This document shows positions 37,541 through 45,566 of a stretch of DNA of 64,000 nucleotides, piece after piece. The number at the start of each line of letters is the position of its first letter. The stretch's first letter is position 1. The notes beneath the pieces are model-generated. The model ran no database searches. It was not told where the DNA came from and saw only the letters and a list, made by a program, of their open reading frames with translations. The stretch is from Flavihumibacter sp. UBA7668 (GTDB lineage Bacteria > Bacteroidota > Bacteroidia > Chitinophagales > Chitinophagaceae): the NCBI RefSeq assembly GCF_002483205.1, contig NZ_DLHM01000005.1, forward strand, positions 753,804 to 817,803, in the 5' to 3' direction. Made by a program: the position numbers and the translations under genes.

Positions 37541-38845
37541 TTATTCTTCGATTTTTTTCAATGCTTTTCCAGTTTTGGGCTCCAACATGCGCTGTGAACT
37601 GTATATGCCGGTATGTCCGCTGAAATAATATGCAGTAAAACAAGCGATTGCATAAAACAGAAAATGATCTCCTCCGAACAGCTCAATTCCCATAATTGTG
37701 CAGGCAATGGGCGTATTGGTGGCAGCTGCAAATACTGCAATAAAGCCCAGTCCGGCCATCAGGTCAATAGGAGCACCCAAAAAAATAGCCAGGGTGTTTC
37801 CCAATGTAGCACCTATAAAAAAGAGGGGAGTAACTTCGCCACCTTTAAAACCCATGCCAATGGTTATTGCCGTAAATAATAATTTCCAGGCAAAGCTGAA
37901 ATCATCTGATCCACCCATGCTGAAGGCAGAGCTTATGGTTACAACTGAGGGGTCTGCATTCCAAACGCCCAATCCCAGGTAATCGGAATTGCCGGGGATT
38001 ATGCTCAGTCCAATAATCAGGATTCCGCCAACCATGGGAATCAGCCAGGCCCTTCCCAATAGAAGAGTAGCCATGTTTTTTATCTGGTTCGTCAGTTTGC
38101 TGAAGCAGGCACTTACCAGTCCGGCTGCCAATCCCAATACTATTACCTTGGCTAAAAGCAGCCCCGATGGCAACCAGTTGGTTATATCCGTGATCCGCAT
38201 GTTTACCGGCACAATGGTATAGCTAACATGCCCAACACCCAGGAACTGACAGGTAATATCTGCCAGAAAACTTGCTATCAGGCAGGGCAGGAGTGCGGTA
38301 TGAAGGATCTGTCCCAGTAGCAATACTTCCAGGGCAAATAAGGCCCCGGTTACAGGGGTTCCGAAAACTGCGCCAAAACCGGCGGCCATTCCGCATAAGA
38401 GCAGGGTCTTGCGATCCTGGCTATCCAGTTTGAATGGTTTGGCCAGGGAGTCTGCAATACTGCCTCCCATCTGTACGGCTGTTCCTTCTCTTCCGGCTGA
38501 TCCACCAAATAAATGGGTGATTAAGGTTGCAATTAATACCAGTGGAGCCAGTCTTAGTGGAACCCCGGCCCCTGGTTCATGAATTTCATCCAGAATAAGA
38601 TTATTGCCTTTTTCAGTTCGTTTTCCGGCAAGATCATATAGAAAATATATCAATACACCTGCTGCCGGTAAAAACGCCAGTAGCCAGGGGTACTTTAATC
38701 GCACCAGTGTTAATTCATCCAGCGACCAGAGAAAAAATGCAACAAGGCTTCCTATCAGGATGGCCAGGGGAATGGCCAGAAGGGTCCAGCGTATAAGAAA
38801 CCAGGTGATGCCTATTTGTTCGAATGATGCAAAACGTTTCTTCAT
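37541..38845 (-). CDS. CLC-family transporter with fluoride-clade (CLC-F) motifs
   Basis: A 434-residue membrane protein of the CLC fold with about 17 helical segments. The three ion-pathway motifs differ from chloride CLCs: KGNNL at 79-83 where chloride members have GSGIP, GREGT at 118-122 with the gating Glu120, and GGEVTP at 335-340 in place of GxFxP. As I recall the published CLC-F work, these replacements, especially the Glu-Val-Thr in the third motif, mark F-/H+ antiporters that protect against fluoride. No CBS domain is present, also as in that clade. I see no fluoride riboswitch in the 84 bases upstream. Exact substrate is inference. Confidence 0.85.
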   Translation of the reverse strand: MKKRFASFEQIGITWFLIRWTLLAIPLAILIGSLVAFFLWSLDELTLVRLKYPWLLAFLPAAGVLIYFLYDLAGKRTEKGNNLILDEIHEPGAGVPLRLAPLVLIATLITHLFGGSAGREGTAVQMGGSIADSLAKPFKLDSQDRKTLLLCGMAAGFGAVFGTPVTGALFALEVLLLGQILHTALLPCLIASFLADITCQFLGVGHVSYTIVPVNMRITDITNWLPSGLLLAKVIVLGLAAGLVSACFSKLTNQIKNMATLLLGRAWLIPMVGGILIIGLSIIPGNSDYLGLGVWNADPSVVTISSAFSMGGSDDFSFAWKLLFTAITIGMGFKGGEVTPLFFIGATLGNTLAIFLGAPIDLMAGLGFIAVFAAATNTPIACTIMGIELFGGDHFLFYAIACFTAYYFSGHTGIYSSQRMLEPKTGKALKKIEE

Positions 38846-38962
38846 GCGGTGTTCGTCTAGACGGTCATAATCAAAGTTTGCTCCGAATATAACGCAATTT
38901 CCCTGGCATATCCATAGAGTGAATTATATTTGAGCCCTTTCGCTAACCGGAAATCAATTGAT

Positions 38963-39874
38963 ATGATTCTACCTCCTTACCTTAAAAAAGGCGATACAAT
39001 CGGACTTGTTTGTCCCGCTGGATTTATGGCTCCTGAAAAATGGCAAACCTGTGCACAAAAACTGCAGGACTGGGGCTTTCAGGTGCAATTGGGAGCTACG
39101 ATGAATAGTAGTTCCGCAACCTATTTTTCCGGAACAGATGAGGAGCGCCTGAAGGATTTACAGGGTATGCTGGATGATGAAAAAATAAAAGCGATTGTCT
39201 GCGGAAGAGGCGGATATGGAATGGGCCGAATCATTGATCAGCTAGATTTTAAAAAATTTCTGCGCTCACCAAAATGGATCGCTGGTTTCAGTGATATTAC
39301 CGTGTTGCTTGCGCATTTGAATCGGGTATATAAAGTTGCCAGTCTGCATGCCCCCATGGCAGCTGCGTTTAATGATGGGGGTGATGAAAATAAATATGTC
39401 CAATCGCTCAGGGTTGCATTGTTGGGTAAGAAGGCCCTATATTCAACACCACCTCATAGTTTTAACAGGCTGGGTTCTGCAATTGGCCGCCTGGTGGGAG
39501 GCAATTTAAGTTTGGTTGCTCATCTAATTGGAACGCCGTCTTCTTATAAAACTAAAGGAAGAATTCTATTCCTGGAGGATGTAGGGGAACAGCTGTATAA
39601 TATTGACCGTATGTTTCATCAGCTGAAAAGATCGGGGATGCTGGATGGACTTGCCGGATTGGTTCTCGGAGGCTTTACGCAAAATAAGGATACGGACCGG
39701 CCATTCGGTCAAACAGTTGAAGAAATCCTGCGGTATGTCCTGAAGGATGCCGATTATCCGGTTTGTTATGGTTTTCCCGTCAGCCATGAAAAGGAGAATT
39801 TTGCTTTAAAAGTTGGCGCAAAATTCAGGTTGAAAATAAGTCTTGATGAGGTGTTGTTGGAGGAAACGGATTAA
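38963..39874 (+). CDS. LD-carboxypeptidase, peptidase family S66 (copy 2)
   Basis: A cytoplasmic-type LD-carboxypeptidase of 303 residues. Catalytic residues are Ser110 in GFSDIT, Glu205 in FLEDVGEQ and His275 in PVSHEKENFAL, with RGGYG before the nucleophile. The frame opens with a TTG at 38930, but the ATG at 38963 gives the usual N-terminus (MILPPYLKKGDTIGLV). It is clearly a paralogue of the peptidase at 26276, sharing the whole catalytic framework, but it lacks that protein's N-terminal extension. It converges on the NlpE-like gene, whose stop begins at the next base. Confidence 0.92.
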   Translation: MILPPYLKKGDTIGLVCPAGFMAPEKWQTCAQKLQDWGFQVQLGATMNSSSATYFSGTDEERLKDLQGMLDDEKIKAIVCGRGGYGMGRIIDQLDFKKFLRSPKWIAGFSDITVLLAHLNRVYKVASLHAPMAAAFNDGGDENKYVQSLRVALLGKKALYSTPPHSFNRLGSAIGRLVGGNLSLVAHLIGTPSSYKTKGRILFLEDVGEQLYNIDRMFHQLKRSGMLDGLAGLVLGGFTQNKDTDRPFGQTVEEILRYVLKDADYPVCYGFPVSHEKENFALKVGAKFRLKISLDEVLLEETD

Positions 39875-40573
39875 TCAATTGCATCCACCGGCCAACAGGT
39901 CATTGATTTTATTGAGTTTAACCTGATAAGTGGTGCCGGTACTGTCAGTTGATGGCTGAAGTTCAATAGCCGCTCTTAGGTATATGCCCTTGGCCAGTTC
40001 AGCTTTCTGCTTTATTAAATTTCGCTCTGCATCTTTAAGCCCCTTGTCATCCAGAACACCCCAGGCCTGCTCCTGACCGCAGAGTTGAAAATTTGCTTTT
40101 TTAGCTTCCATTTTGAATAACCCGCTGGCAATAAATGGCAGGCTTAATAGATTTGCAGGAAGGGTTGCTTTATCCAGGCTATAATCCAATCCGGACACAA
40201 TCTCGGTTCCGTCATTATCCAGTTGCAGTATCCGGTCTTCCAGAATTTTAAAACGGATTACACTGTCTGATTCAAATTGCAACAAAAGCTGATCTCCTTC
40301 TCTGCTATATTTTCCAATCCTCCCAAAGGGAATTGCTTGTTCGGACAGATATAGCTCCGTCAGAAAATAGGTGCTGTCATCCAGTATGGCTAATCCGGTT
40401 AGAATACCCTCACAGCTGGCACATGGTAAGGTATCCGTATAATAGCCGGCTAATTCATTTAATGAAATGGCCAGTTTGGTTTCCGGTACCGTGATATCCG
40501 TGGTTACTTCTATTCCATCGTTGCAGGCAAAACAACCATAGGTGAGGGTTGCTAAAAGCAGTTTACGAAGCAT
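39875..40573 (-). CDS. NlpE-like outer-membrane lipoprotein
   Basis: A 232-residue exported protein with a short N-terminal hydrophobic segment containing Cys residues (LTYGCFACND) that can serve as a lipobox. The NlpE N-terminal signature is clear: GYYTDTLPCASCEGI, with the CxxC pair, followed by a strand-rich barrel region. In E. coli NlpE signals surface attachment and copper or envelope stress to Cpx; here only the fold relation is supported. A second region with isolated Cys (FQLCGQEQ) and a C-terminal GGC are additional features. The start is 27 bases after a terminator-like hairpin, and oxyR is divergent. Confidence 0.8.
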   Translation of the reverse strand: MLRKLLLATLTYGCFACNDGIEVTTDITVPETKLAISLNELAGYYTDTLPCASCEGILTGLAILDDSTYFLTELYLSEQAIPFGRIGKYSREGDQLLLQFESDSVIRFKILEDRILQLDNDGTEIVSGLDYSLDKATLPANLLSLPFIASGLFKMEAKKANFQLCGQEQAWGVLDDKGLKDAERNLIKQKAELAKGIYLRAAIELQPSTDSTGTTYQVKLNKINDLLAGGCN

Positions 40574-40599
40574 TAGCTGGATTTTGGCTCAATATACTG

Positions 40600-40630
40600 A
40601 AAAAAGCCACCCGCATAGGCAGGTGGCTTT
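40600..40630 (-). terminator. Terminator-like hairpin in the leader of the NlpE-like gene
   Basis: On the minus strand AAAGCCACC pairs with GGTGGCTTT across a loop of about ten bases, followed by a run of six T residues (40605-40600). It lies 27 bases before the start codon at 40573 rather than after a gene, so it looks like a leader attenuator. A CCACCC segment upstream (minus strand, 40683-40678) could pair with the GGGTGG of the 3' arm and prevent the hairpin. Confidence 0.7.
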
Positions 40631-40764
40631 ATCGTGCTTACTACCAACCAGTGACTAAACCGAAGCACTGGCAGATAGGGTGGTGCATTCAACCCATAAA
40701 TTAAGCATTTCATCTGATTATTCAGATTGATTAATTTTATAGTTGGATAGATAATTTCTATATT

Positions 40765-41709
40765 ATGACCCTGACTCAACTGGAATATATTCTGGCAGTG
40801 GATGAATACCGTCATTTCGCTACGGCCGCTTCCCATTGTTATGTAACCCAGCCTACGCTGAGCATGCAGATTCAGAAACTGGAAGAAGAGATGGGCTTTA
40901 AGTTTTTTGACAGAAGTCGCCAACCCGTTGTGCCTACTCCAATGGGAGAACTGGTTTTGGAACATGCGCGCAGAGTACAGCGGGAGGTCAAGTTGTTGGA
41001 GGATGTGATTAGAGAGAAACAGGGACTCATCCATGGCGAACTCCGTTTGGGTATTATCCCCACTCTGGCACCGTATTTATTGCCACTTTTTCTCCCTTCA
41101 TTTTTGGAAAAATATCCTGAACTCCAACTAAAGGTGAAAGAAATGACAACGGATAATCTGCTGGATGCAGTTCTGAAAGGTCATCTCGATATGGCCCTTG
41201 CTGTAACCCCCCTTCAAAATAAAGGGTTAAATGAACATCCTCTTTTTTATGAAGAAATGGTAGCCTATGTTTCGAAAAAAAATGCAGCGTATAAAAAAAC
41301 TTATATGCTTGCCAATGATATTGACGTGCATGAACTCTGGTTATTGGAAGAGGGACATTGCTTTCGCGATCAGATGCTGAATTTATGTGAATTACAACAG
41401 GCGCATAAAGATCTGCTCCTCTTTGAATACGAAGCTGGAAGTCTGGAGACCCTAAAAAAAATGGTGGAGACTAACAGAGGTATAACCATCCTTCCTGAAT
41501 TGGCCACTTATGACCTGAATGCTACACAGCAACGGATGTTACGTCATTTCCGCTCACCGTCACCGATGAGGGAAGTCAGCCTGATTACCAGCAAAACATT
41601 TGTAAAACAAAAACTATTGCTGGCTTTGCGCGATTGTATAATTAGTTGTATCCCTGATAAAATCAGAAAGAATAAGCCAAAAAATATTATTCCTGTGTCG
41701 GAGAATTGA
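40765..41709 (+). CDS. oxyR: OxyR-type LysR regulator
   Basis: A 314-residue LysR transcription factor activated by hydrogen peroxide. The N-terminal winged helix-turn-helix (about residues 1-60) includes FATAASHCYVTQPTLSMQIQ. The redox pair is Cys199 and Cys208 in EEGHCFRDQMLNLCEL, at the same residue numbers and spacing as in E. coli OxyR, which is strong evidence for the same disulfide switch. It is divergent from the NlpE-like lipoprotein gene across 191 bases, and may regulate it. No catalase or Ahp genes are adjacent. Confidence 0.95.
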   Translation: MTLTQLEYILAVDEYRHFATAASHCYVTQPTLSMQIQKLEEEMGFKFFDRSRQPVVPTPMGELVLEHARRVQREVKLLEDVIREKQGLIHGELRLGIIPTLAPYLLPLFLPSFLEKYPELQLKVKEMTTDNLLDAVLKGHLDMALAVTPLQNKGLNEHPLFYEEMVAYVSKKNAAYKKTYMLANDIDVHELWLLEEGHCFRDQMLNLCELQQAHKDLLLFEYEAGSLETLKKMVETNRGITILPELATYDLNATQQRMLRHFRSPSPMREVSLITSKTFVKQKLLLALRDCIISCIPDKIRKNKPKNIIPVSEN

Positions 41710-41753
41710 TCCCTTAAGCCACTTAAGAACCGTTTTATTCATAGAATGGGCGG

Positions 41754-42572
41754 TTAGTATTGGTTTGTTTGAAGAACTGAATCCAGGGTTTTCTGATAAA
41801 GCGGATATTTGGTAAGATCATTGTGACTGCCATCTTCAATCCGAATGAACTTGTCGGCTGGTTTTAATAAGGGCTCTAATCGAACCGCATTAGAATAGGG
41901 AACAACACCATCATCAGTTCCCTGAAAAATCAGGATCGGCGCTTTCACCATTGGAATATAACGGTAGGTCGGAAATTCCATTTTAATCATTCTGCTTATC
42001 GGATAGATGGGCAGGTACCGTTGAAAAAGTGAATGAATACTATAATAAGGCGTTTCAAGGATCAGTATTTTATTGACAGATGCTGTTGCCAGTCGCGCTG
42101 CAATTCCGGTGCCCATACTTTTTCCATATAGTACCAGACTGTCGGAACTAAAGCGGGTTCTTGCCAGCTTATAGGTTTGTACAGCAAATGAATGTATACG
42201 CTCTTCTGTAAGCTCACCCGTGCTTTTCCCAAAACCAGGATAATCCGGCATCCACACTTCGTATCCCCGGCTTGTAAACTGTTTTGCATAGGCGGCATAA
42301 TGCCGTATGTTTTTTTTATTTCCATGGAAATATAATACAGCGCCCTTCGACTTATAACTACTGTCTGATGAAGGTAAAAAACGGATGATATTCAGGTTGG
42401 ATGCGGCATCTATGGGGATATTCAATTCCTTGAAAGGCTGATCAAACTGATAGGGACTTGATTTGGTGAGTGGCTCCGGATGAAAGAGAAAATAATCCTG
42501 CAGATAATACACGGCTATTCCAATTCCTGCATACAGTAATACTGCTAATTTTAACCACCTCATCCATTTCAT
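41754..42572 (-). CDS. BEM46-like alpha/beta hydrolase (copy 1)
   Basis: A 272-residue membrane-anchored hydrolase. An N-terminal helix (about residues 8-25) is followed by the alpha/beta fold with YFHGNKKNIRHY (oxyanion region), PGFGKSTGE, the nucleophile elbow YGKSMGTG, an acid in the QGTDDGVVP loop and a C-terminal His in DGSHNDL. The frame opens at 42608, but the ATG at 42572 places the helix at the N-terminus. It is related to the hydrolase at 52641 throughout. The substrate is unknown; this group is annotated as BEM46/ABHD13-like. Confidence 0.87.
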   Translation of the reverse strand: MKWMRWLKLAVLLYAGIGIAVYYLQDYFLFHPEPLTKSSPYQFDQPFKELNIPIDAASNLNIIRFLPSSDSSYKSKGAVLYFHGNKKNIRHYAAYAKQFTSRGYEVWMPDYPGFGKSTGELTEERIHSFAVQTYKLARTRFSSDSLVLYGKSMGTGIAARLATASVNKILILETPYYSIHSLFQRYLPIYPISRMIKMEFPTYRYIPMVKAPILIFQGTDDGVVPYSNAVRLEPLLKPADKFIRIEDGSHNDLTKYPLYQKTLDSVLQTNQY

Positions 42573-42642
42573 TGCGCAAAAATAAGAAAGCCGGAACGCC
42601 ATAAACAAATTAATGCTAAATTGAATGTGTAAATATTAATAT

Positions 42643-43794
42643 ATGAAAGGCAGATGGTATTCAATTCCGGTGGTACTCCTCTTGCTTTGCGCTGTTTCTG
42701 CAAGTTCCCAAACCGAATCCGATGAGGGAAAATTAGGCTTACCTGGAGATAACCTGAATCTATTTTCGGTGATGAAAATTTTTCAGGAATCGGAAACCCT
42801 TGAAATTTTCGAGAAGAAATTAAATGAAGAAGAAAACCGGATCAACAACCTCGATTTGGATGGAGATGATAAAATTGATTACATAACTGTGGTGGATGAA
42901 GTGGATGGTGATGTACATCTGATTATTTTAAGGGTTGCGCTGAATGAAAAGGAAAACCAGGATATAGCCGTATTTACCGTGGAGAAAATAAAAAACGGCG
43001 AAGTGCAGATTCAGTTAACGGGTGATGAAAACCTTTATGGGAAGGATTATATCATTGAGCCGAATATGACGGAAAGCGGTTCCGGTCGACCCAATCCGGG
43101 TTATACAGGGAAAACGCAAAAAATTGACGATAAGGTAATTGTGGCCAATACCATACCTCGTACTGAAATCGCCACCTGGCCGGTAGTGGTGTATATGTAT
43201 CAGCCCACCTATGTTGTTTGGCGTTCACCCTGGCATTGGGGTTATTATCCGGGTTGGTGGAGCCCATGGCGCCCCTGGTACTGGCACCAGTATTATGGCT
43301 ATCACTATAACTGGTATCACCATTATTATGGATTTTACCGAAGAAGTTATTACCACCACTATCCGCACTGGAATGGTTTTTATTACAGTAATCGCCGAAC
43401 AGTATCTATAACCGTTACCAACAGACGCAGATCGGGATATTACAAAACTACCTATTCAAGACCTGAATTGAGGAGAGATGGCATGGCGATGTACACCAAA
43501 CAACATCCCGAAAGGCCGGTGTTGAAACCAGGCATTAATCGGCCTGCTCCAAGACCCACCCCAACGAGACCAGGAGCTAACAACGGAGCAATTGCAAGGC
43601 CAACACCATCCAGACCGAGCCCCACCAGACCAGCTCCGACAAGACCAAGTCCTGAAAGACCCGTTACAAGGCCTACTCCGCAACGTCCGGTAACCAGACC
43701 AACACCACAAAAGCCTCCTGTTACAAGGCCCGTAACACGTCCTGCAACCAGGCCGGCACAAAGGCCTGCACCGAAGCAGGGAACAGGAGGTTAA
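42643..43794 (+). CDS. Exported protein with Trp/Tyr/His-rich domain and Pro-Arg-Thr tail
   Basis: A 383-residue secreted protein with a signal peptide (cleavage near SASSQ). Residues about 60-85 include DLDGDDKIDYI, an EF-hand-like acidic loop that could bind calcium. Residues about 180-250 are packed with Trp, Tyr and His (for example YYPGWWSPWRPWYWHQYYG), an unusual composition. The last 100 residues are built from degenerate RPxPxRP and VTRPTPQRP repeats and are probably disordered and basic. I recognise no named family, though similar proteins occur in related bacteria. It is divergent from the BEM46-like gene and its stop overlaps the convergent Nudix gene by four bases. Confidence 0.75.
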   Translation: MKGRWYSIPVVLLLLCAVSASSQTESDEGKLGLPGDNLNLFSVMKIFQESETLEIFEKKLNEEENRINNLDLDGDDKIDYITVVDEVDGDVHLIILRVALNEKENQDIAVFTVEKIKNGEVQIQLTGDENLYGKDYIIEPNMTESGSGRPNPGYTGKTQKIDDKVIVANTIPRTEIATWPVVVYMYQPTYVVWRSPWHWGYYPGWWSPWRPWYWHQYYGYHYNWYHHYYGFYRRSYYHHYPHWNGFYYSNRRTVSITVTNRRRSGYYKTTYSRPELRRDGMAMYTKQHPERPVLKPGINRPAPRPTPTRPGANNGAIARPTPSRPSPTRPAPTRPSPERPVTRPTPQRPVTRPTPQKPPVTRPVTRPATRPAQRPAPKQGTGG

Positions 43795-44369
43795 AGAATA
43801 CCTTTAAGTCGGAGATGCTGAATCAACAGGATGGTTTTGCCGTCCTGAATTTCACCTGTATCAATCATTTGAAATGCGTCTTCAATTGGAATTTCCAGCA
43901 CTTCAATTTCTTCCTGATCAATGCCGCCGCCATCTGCAATTTTCATGTTATGGTCGTAAGCCGCAATAAAAAAGTAAAGCTTTTCAGTTACTGATCCGGG
44001 CGACATATAAGCATCAAATACCCGGGTCACATCCTTTAACCGAAAACCGGTTTCTTCTTCTGTTTCTCGCCTGATGGCATCAGCCGGTTGATCCTGATCC
44101 AATAATCCCGCACAGGCTTCTATCAGCATACCATCGGGATTGCCATTTATATAAGTAGGCATCCTGAACTGGCGGGTCAATACAATTGTCCGGCTTTCCT
44201 GATTGTATAATAAGATCACCGCACCATTCCCCCTGTCATAGGCTTCGCGATCCTGCCGCTGCCAGTTACCGTTTTTTAACTGATAATCGAAATGGACTTT
44301 TCTTAAAACATACCAGTTGTCTGATAAGATTTCAATAGAATGAATCTTCACAGCAGGCGAATGATGCAT
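43791..44369 (-). CDS. NudK-like Nudix hydrolase (GDP-mannose pyrophosphatase type)
   Basis: A 192-residue Nudix enzyme. The Nudix box appears as CAGLLDQDQPADAIRRETEE followed by ETGF, matching the NudK/GDPMK pattern (CAGLLD...E.CIRKEA.EETG), except that the first Glu of the box is Gln. The catalytic REXXEE core is intact. NudK-type enzymes hydrolyse GDP-mannose and ADP-ribose-like substrates; the exact substrate here is uncertain. The gene lies downstream of the metallo-beta-lactamase gene on the same strand, with an 18-base gap. Confidence 0.88.
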   Translation of the reverse strand: MHHSPAVKIHSIEILSDNWYVLRKVHFDYQLKNGNWQRQDREAYDRGNGAVILLYNQESRTIVLTRQFRMPTYINGNPDGMLIEACAGLLDQDQPADAIRRETEEETGFRLKDVTRVFDAYMSPGSVTEKLYFFIAAYDHNMKIADGGGIDQEEIEVLEIPIEDAFQMIDTGEIQDGKTILLIQHLRLKGIL

Positions 44370-44387
44370 ATGGTGATAGTTGATTGT

Positions 44388-45566
44388 TTAATGGTCAAAA
44401 CTCAGCACACGGGTAATTTTCCATTGATCCCCGGTTTTATTCCAAACCATAATATTTTTAAATGTTCCGCAATCCATCTTTTTGTTTTCAATATGGCAAA
44501 ACTGATGGCGGTTCACCTGAATGGCACCAAAGCCTGGAATTGGAAATACTTCCATACTGCCCGCAATCAGATCACGTCGAAAACCATTGCTTGCATTATT
44601 GGTAAATAAGGTGTTGAGCTTCTCTCTGGTTATTTTGTAATCATCCTTTCCTCCTTTATCATGATAAAATTCGATATCCGGTGAAAAAAAAGACATAGTT
44701 GTTTCCAGGTCGCGACGATTGAATGCATCAAAAAAAGCGCTGTCCATTGCATGAATGGTATTGAATAATTCCTGATCAGTAACAGGTGCTGAAGCATTCG
44801 ATTCCGTTACAGGCAATGCAAATAGACGGGCGGTAAAATCAAGCAGTCTTCCATCGCCATAATCTCCATGTCCCGGCACCACTACTTTGAAGGCAGGAAA
44901 ACCGGCCTGAACCGCCCGGATTGTATTTGCCCATGCAGCAATGTTGGCATCACCCACATGACCAAATCCGGCATCAATGGCTTTTACCATACAGCCTCCA
45001 AACAAGGCATTGAATTCAGGAATATAACTCACGATATTATCCTTCGTATGCGCCTCACCAAAATACTGATTGATGATTTCCTGATTACCAAGTTTTAAAA
45101 TCTGCTTATCAGTAAATCCATATTGCGGAACAGGAAGATTCTCCTGTTTCGCTGTCTTGATAGTCAACTCCGAGGCATAAGAACTAATACCCGCTTTATG
45201 AAACACAGTTAATCCGGCTAAACAATCATTGTGGTAATGATTAACGATTACACCTTTGATTTTGAGCTTCCACTTTTTCTGCAGCACCCTTATTAATTCC
45301 TGGCTGGCAGTATCGGATGCAGGCGTGTCAAAAATATACGCAGAATCCTTGTTGATATAAACCATTCCATTACAGCCCACCTTGCCCCATTCATTGGTGT
45401 TCAGGTAAGATACATGTACATACAGTGATGGATTGATGGGAACCAGTTCCAACCGGGCTGATTTATAGGACCTGGTTTGCGCGCTGGCGAAATTGCCTGC
45501 CAGCAGTAACAGACAAATAAGTATGCGCTTATTTGTACAGGTCCATCCAGGCAAGTAATTTTTCAT
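44388..45566 (-). CDS. Subclass B1 metallo-beta-lactamase fused to an NTF2/DUF4440-like domain
   Basis: A 392-residue exported protein. The ATG at 45566 gives a signal peptide (cleavage near NFASAQ). All B1 zinc ligands are present: His110, His112 and Asp114 in NHYHND, His173 in GEAHTKDN, Cys192 in FGGCMVK and His233 in PGHGDYG; the Cys ligand is what separates B1 from B3. From about residue 265 a second domain follows with SAFFDAFNRRDLETTMSFFSPDIEF, an NTF2-like/DUF4440 fold. Fusion of these two is unusual for a classical lactamase. Activity on beta-lactams is likely by motif but untested. The start overlaps the upstream hydrolase gene by 38 bases. Confidence 0.88.
   Translation of the reverse strand: MKNYLPGWTCTNKRILICLLLLAGNFASAQTRSYKSARLELVPINPSLYVHVSYLNTNEWGKVGCNGMVYINKDSAYIFDTPASDTASQELIRVLQKKWKLKIKGVIVNHYHNDCLAGLTVFHKAGISSYASELTIKTAKQENLPVPQYGFTDKQILKLGNQEIINQYFGEAHTKDNIVSYIPEFNALFGGCMVKAIDAGFGHVGDANIAAWANTIRAVQAGFPAFKVVVPGHGDYGDGRLLDFTARLFALPVTESNASAPVTDQELFNTIHAMDSAFFDAFNRRDLETTMSFFSPDIEFYHDKGGKDDYKITREKLNTLFTNNASNGFRRDLIAGSMEVFPIPGFGAIQVNRHQFCHIENKKMDCGTFKNIMVWNKTGDQWKITRVLSFDH

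Noticed and set aside
38846..38962. Fluoride riboswitch upstream of the CLC-F-like gene
   Set aside because: The 84 bases upstream of the start lack the conserved crcB-motif sequences; only a ten-base palindrome (CGTCTAGACG) is seen.
40573..41034. Minus-strand open frame of 153 codons opposite the start of oxyR
   Set aside because: It lies on the other strand of the conserved oxyR gene and its leader; the product has no recognisable domain.
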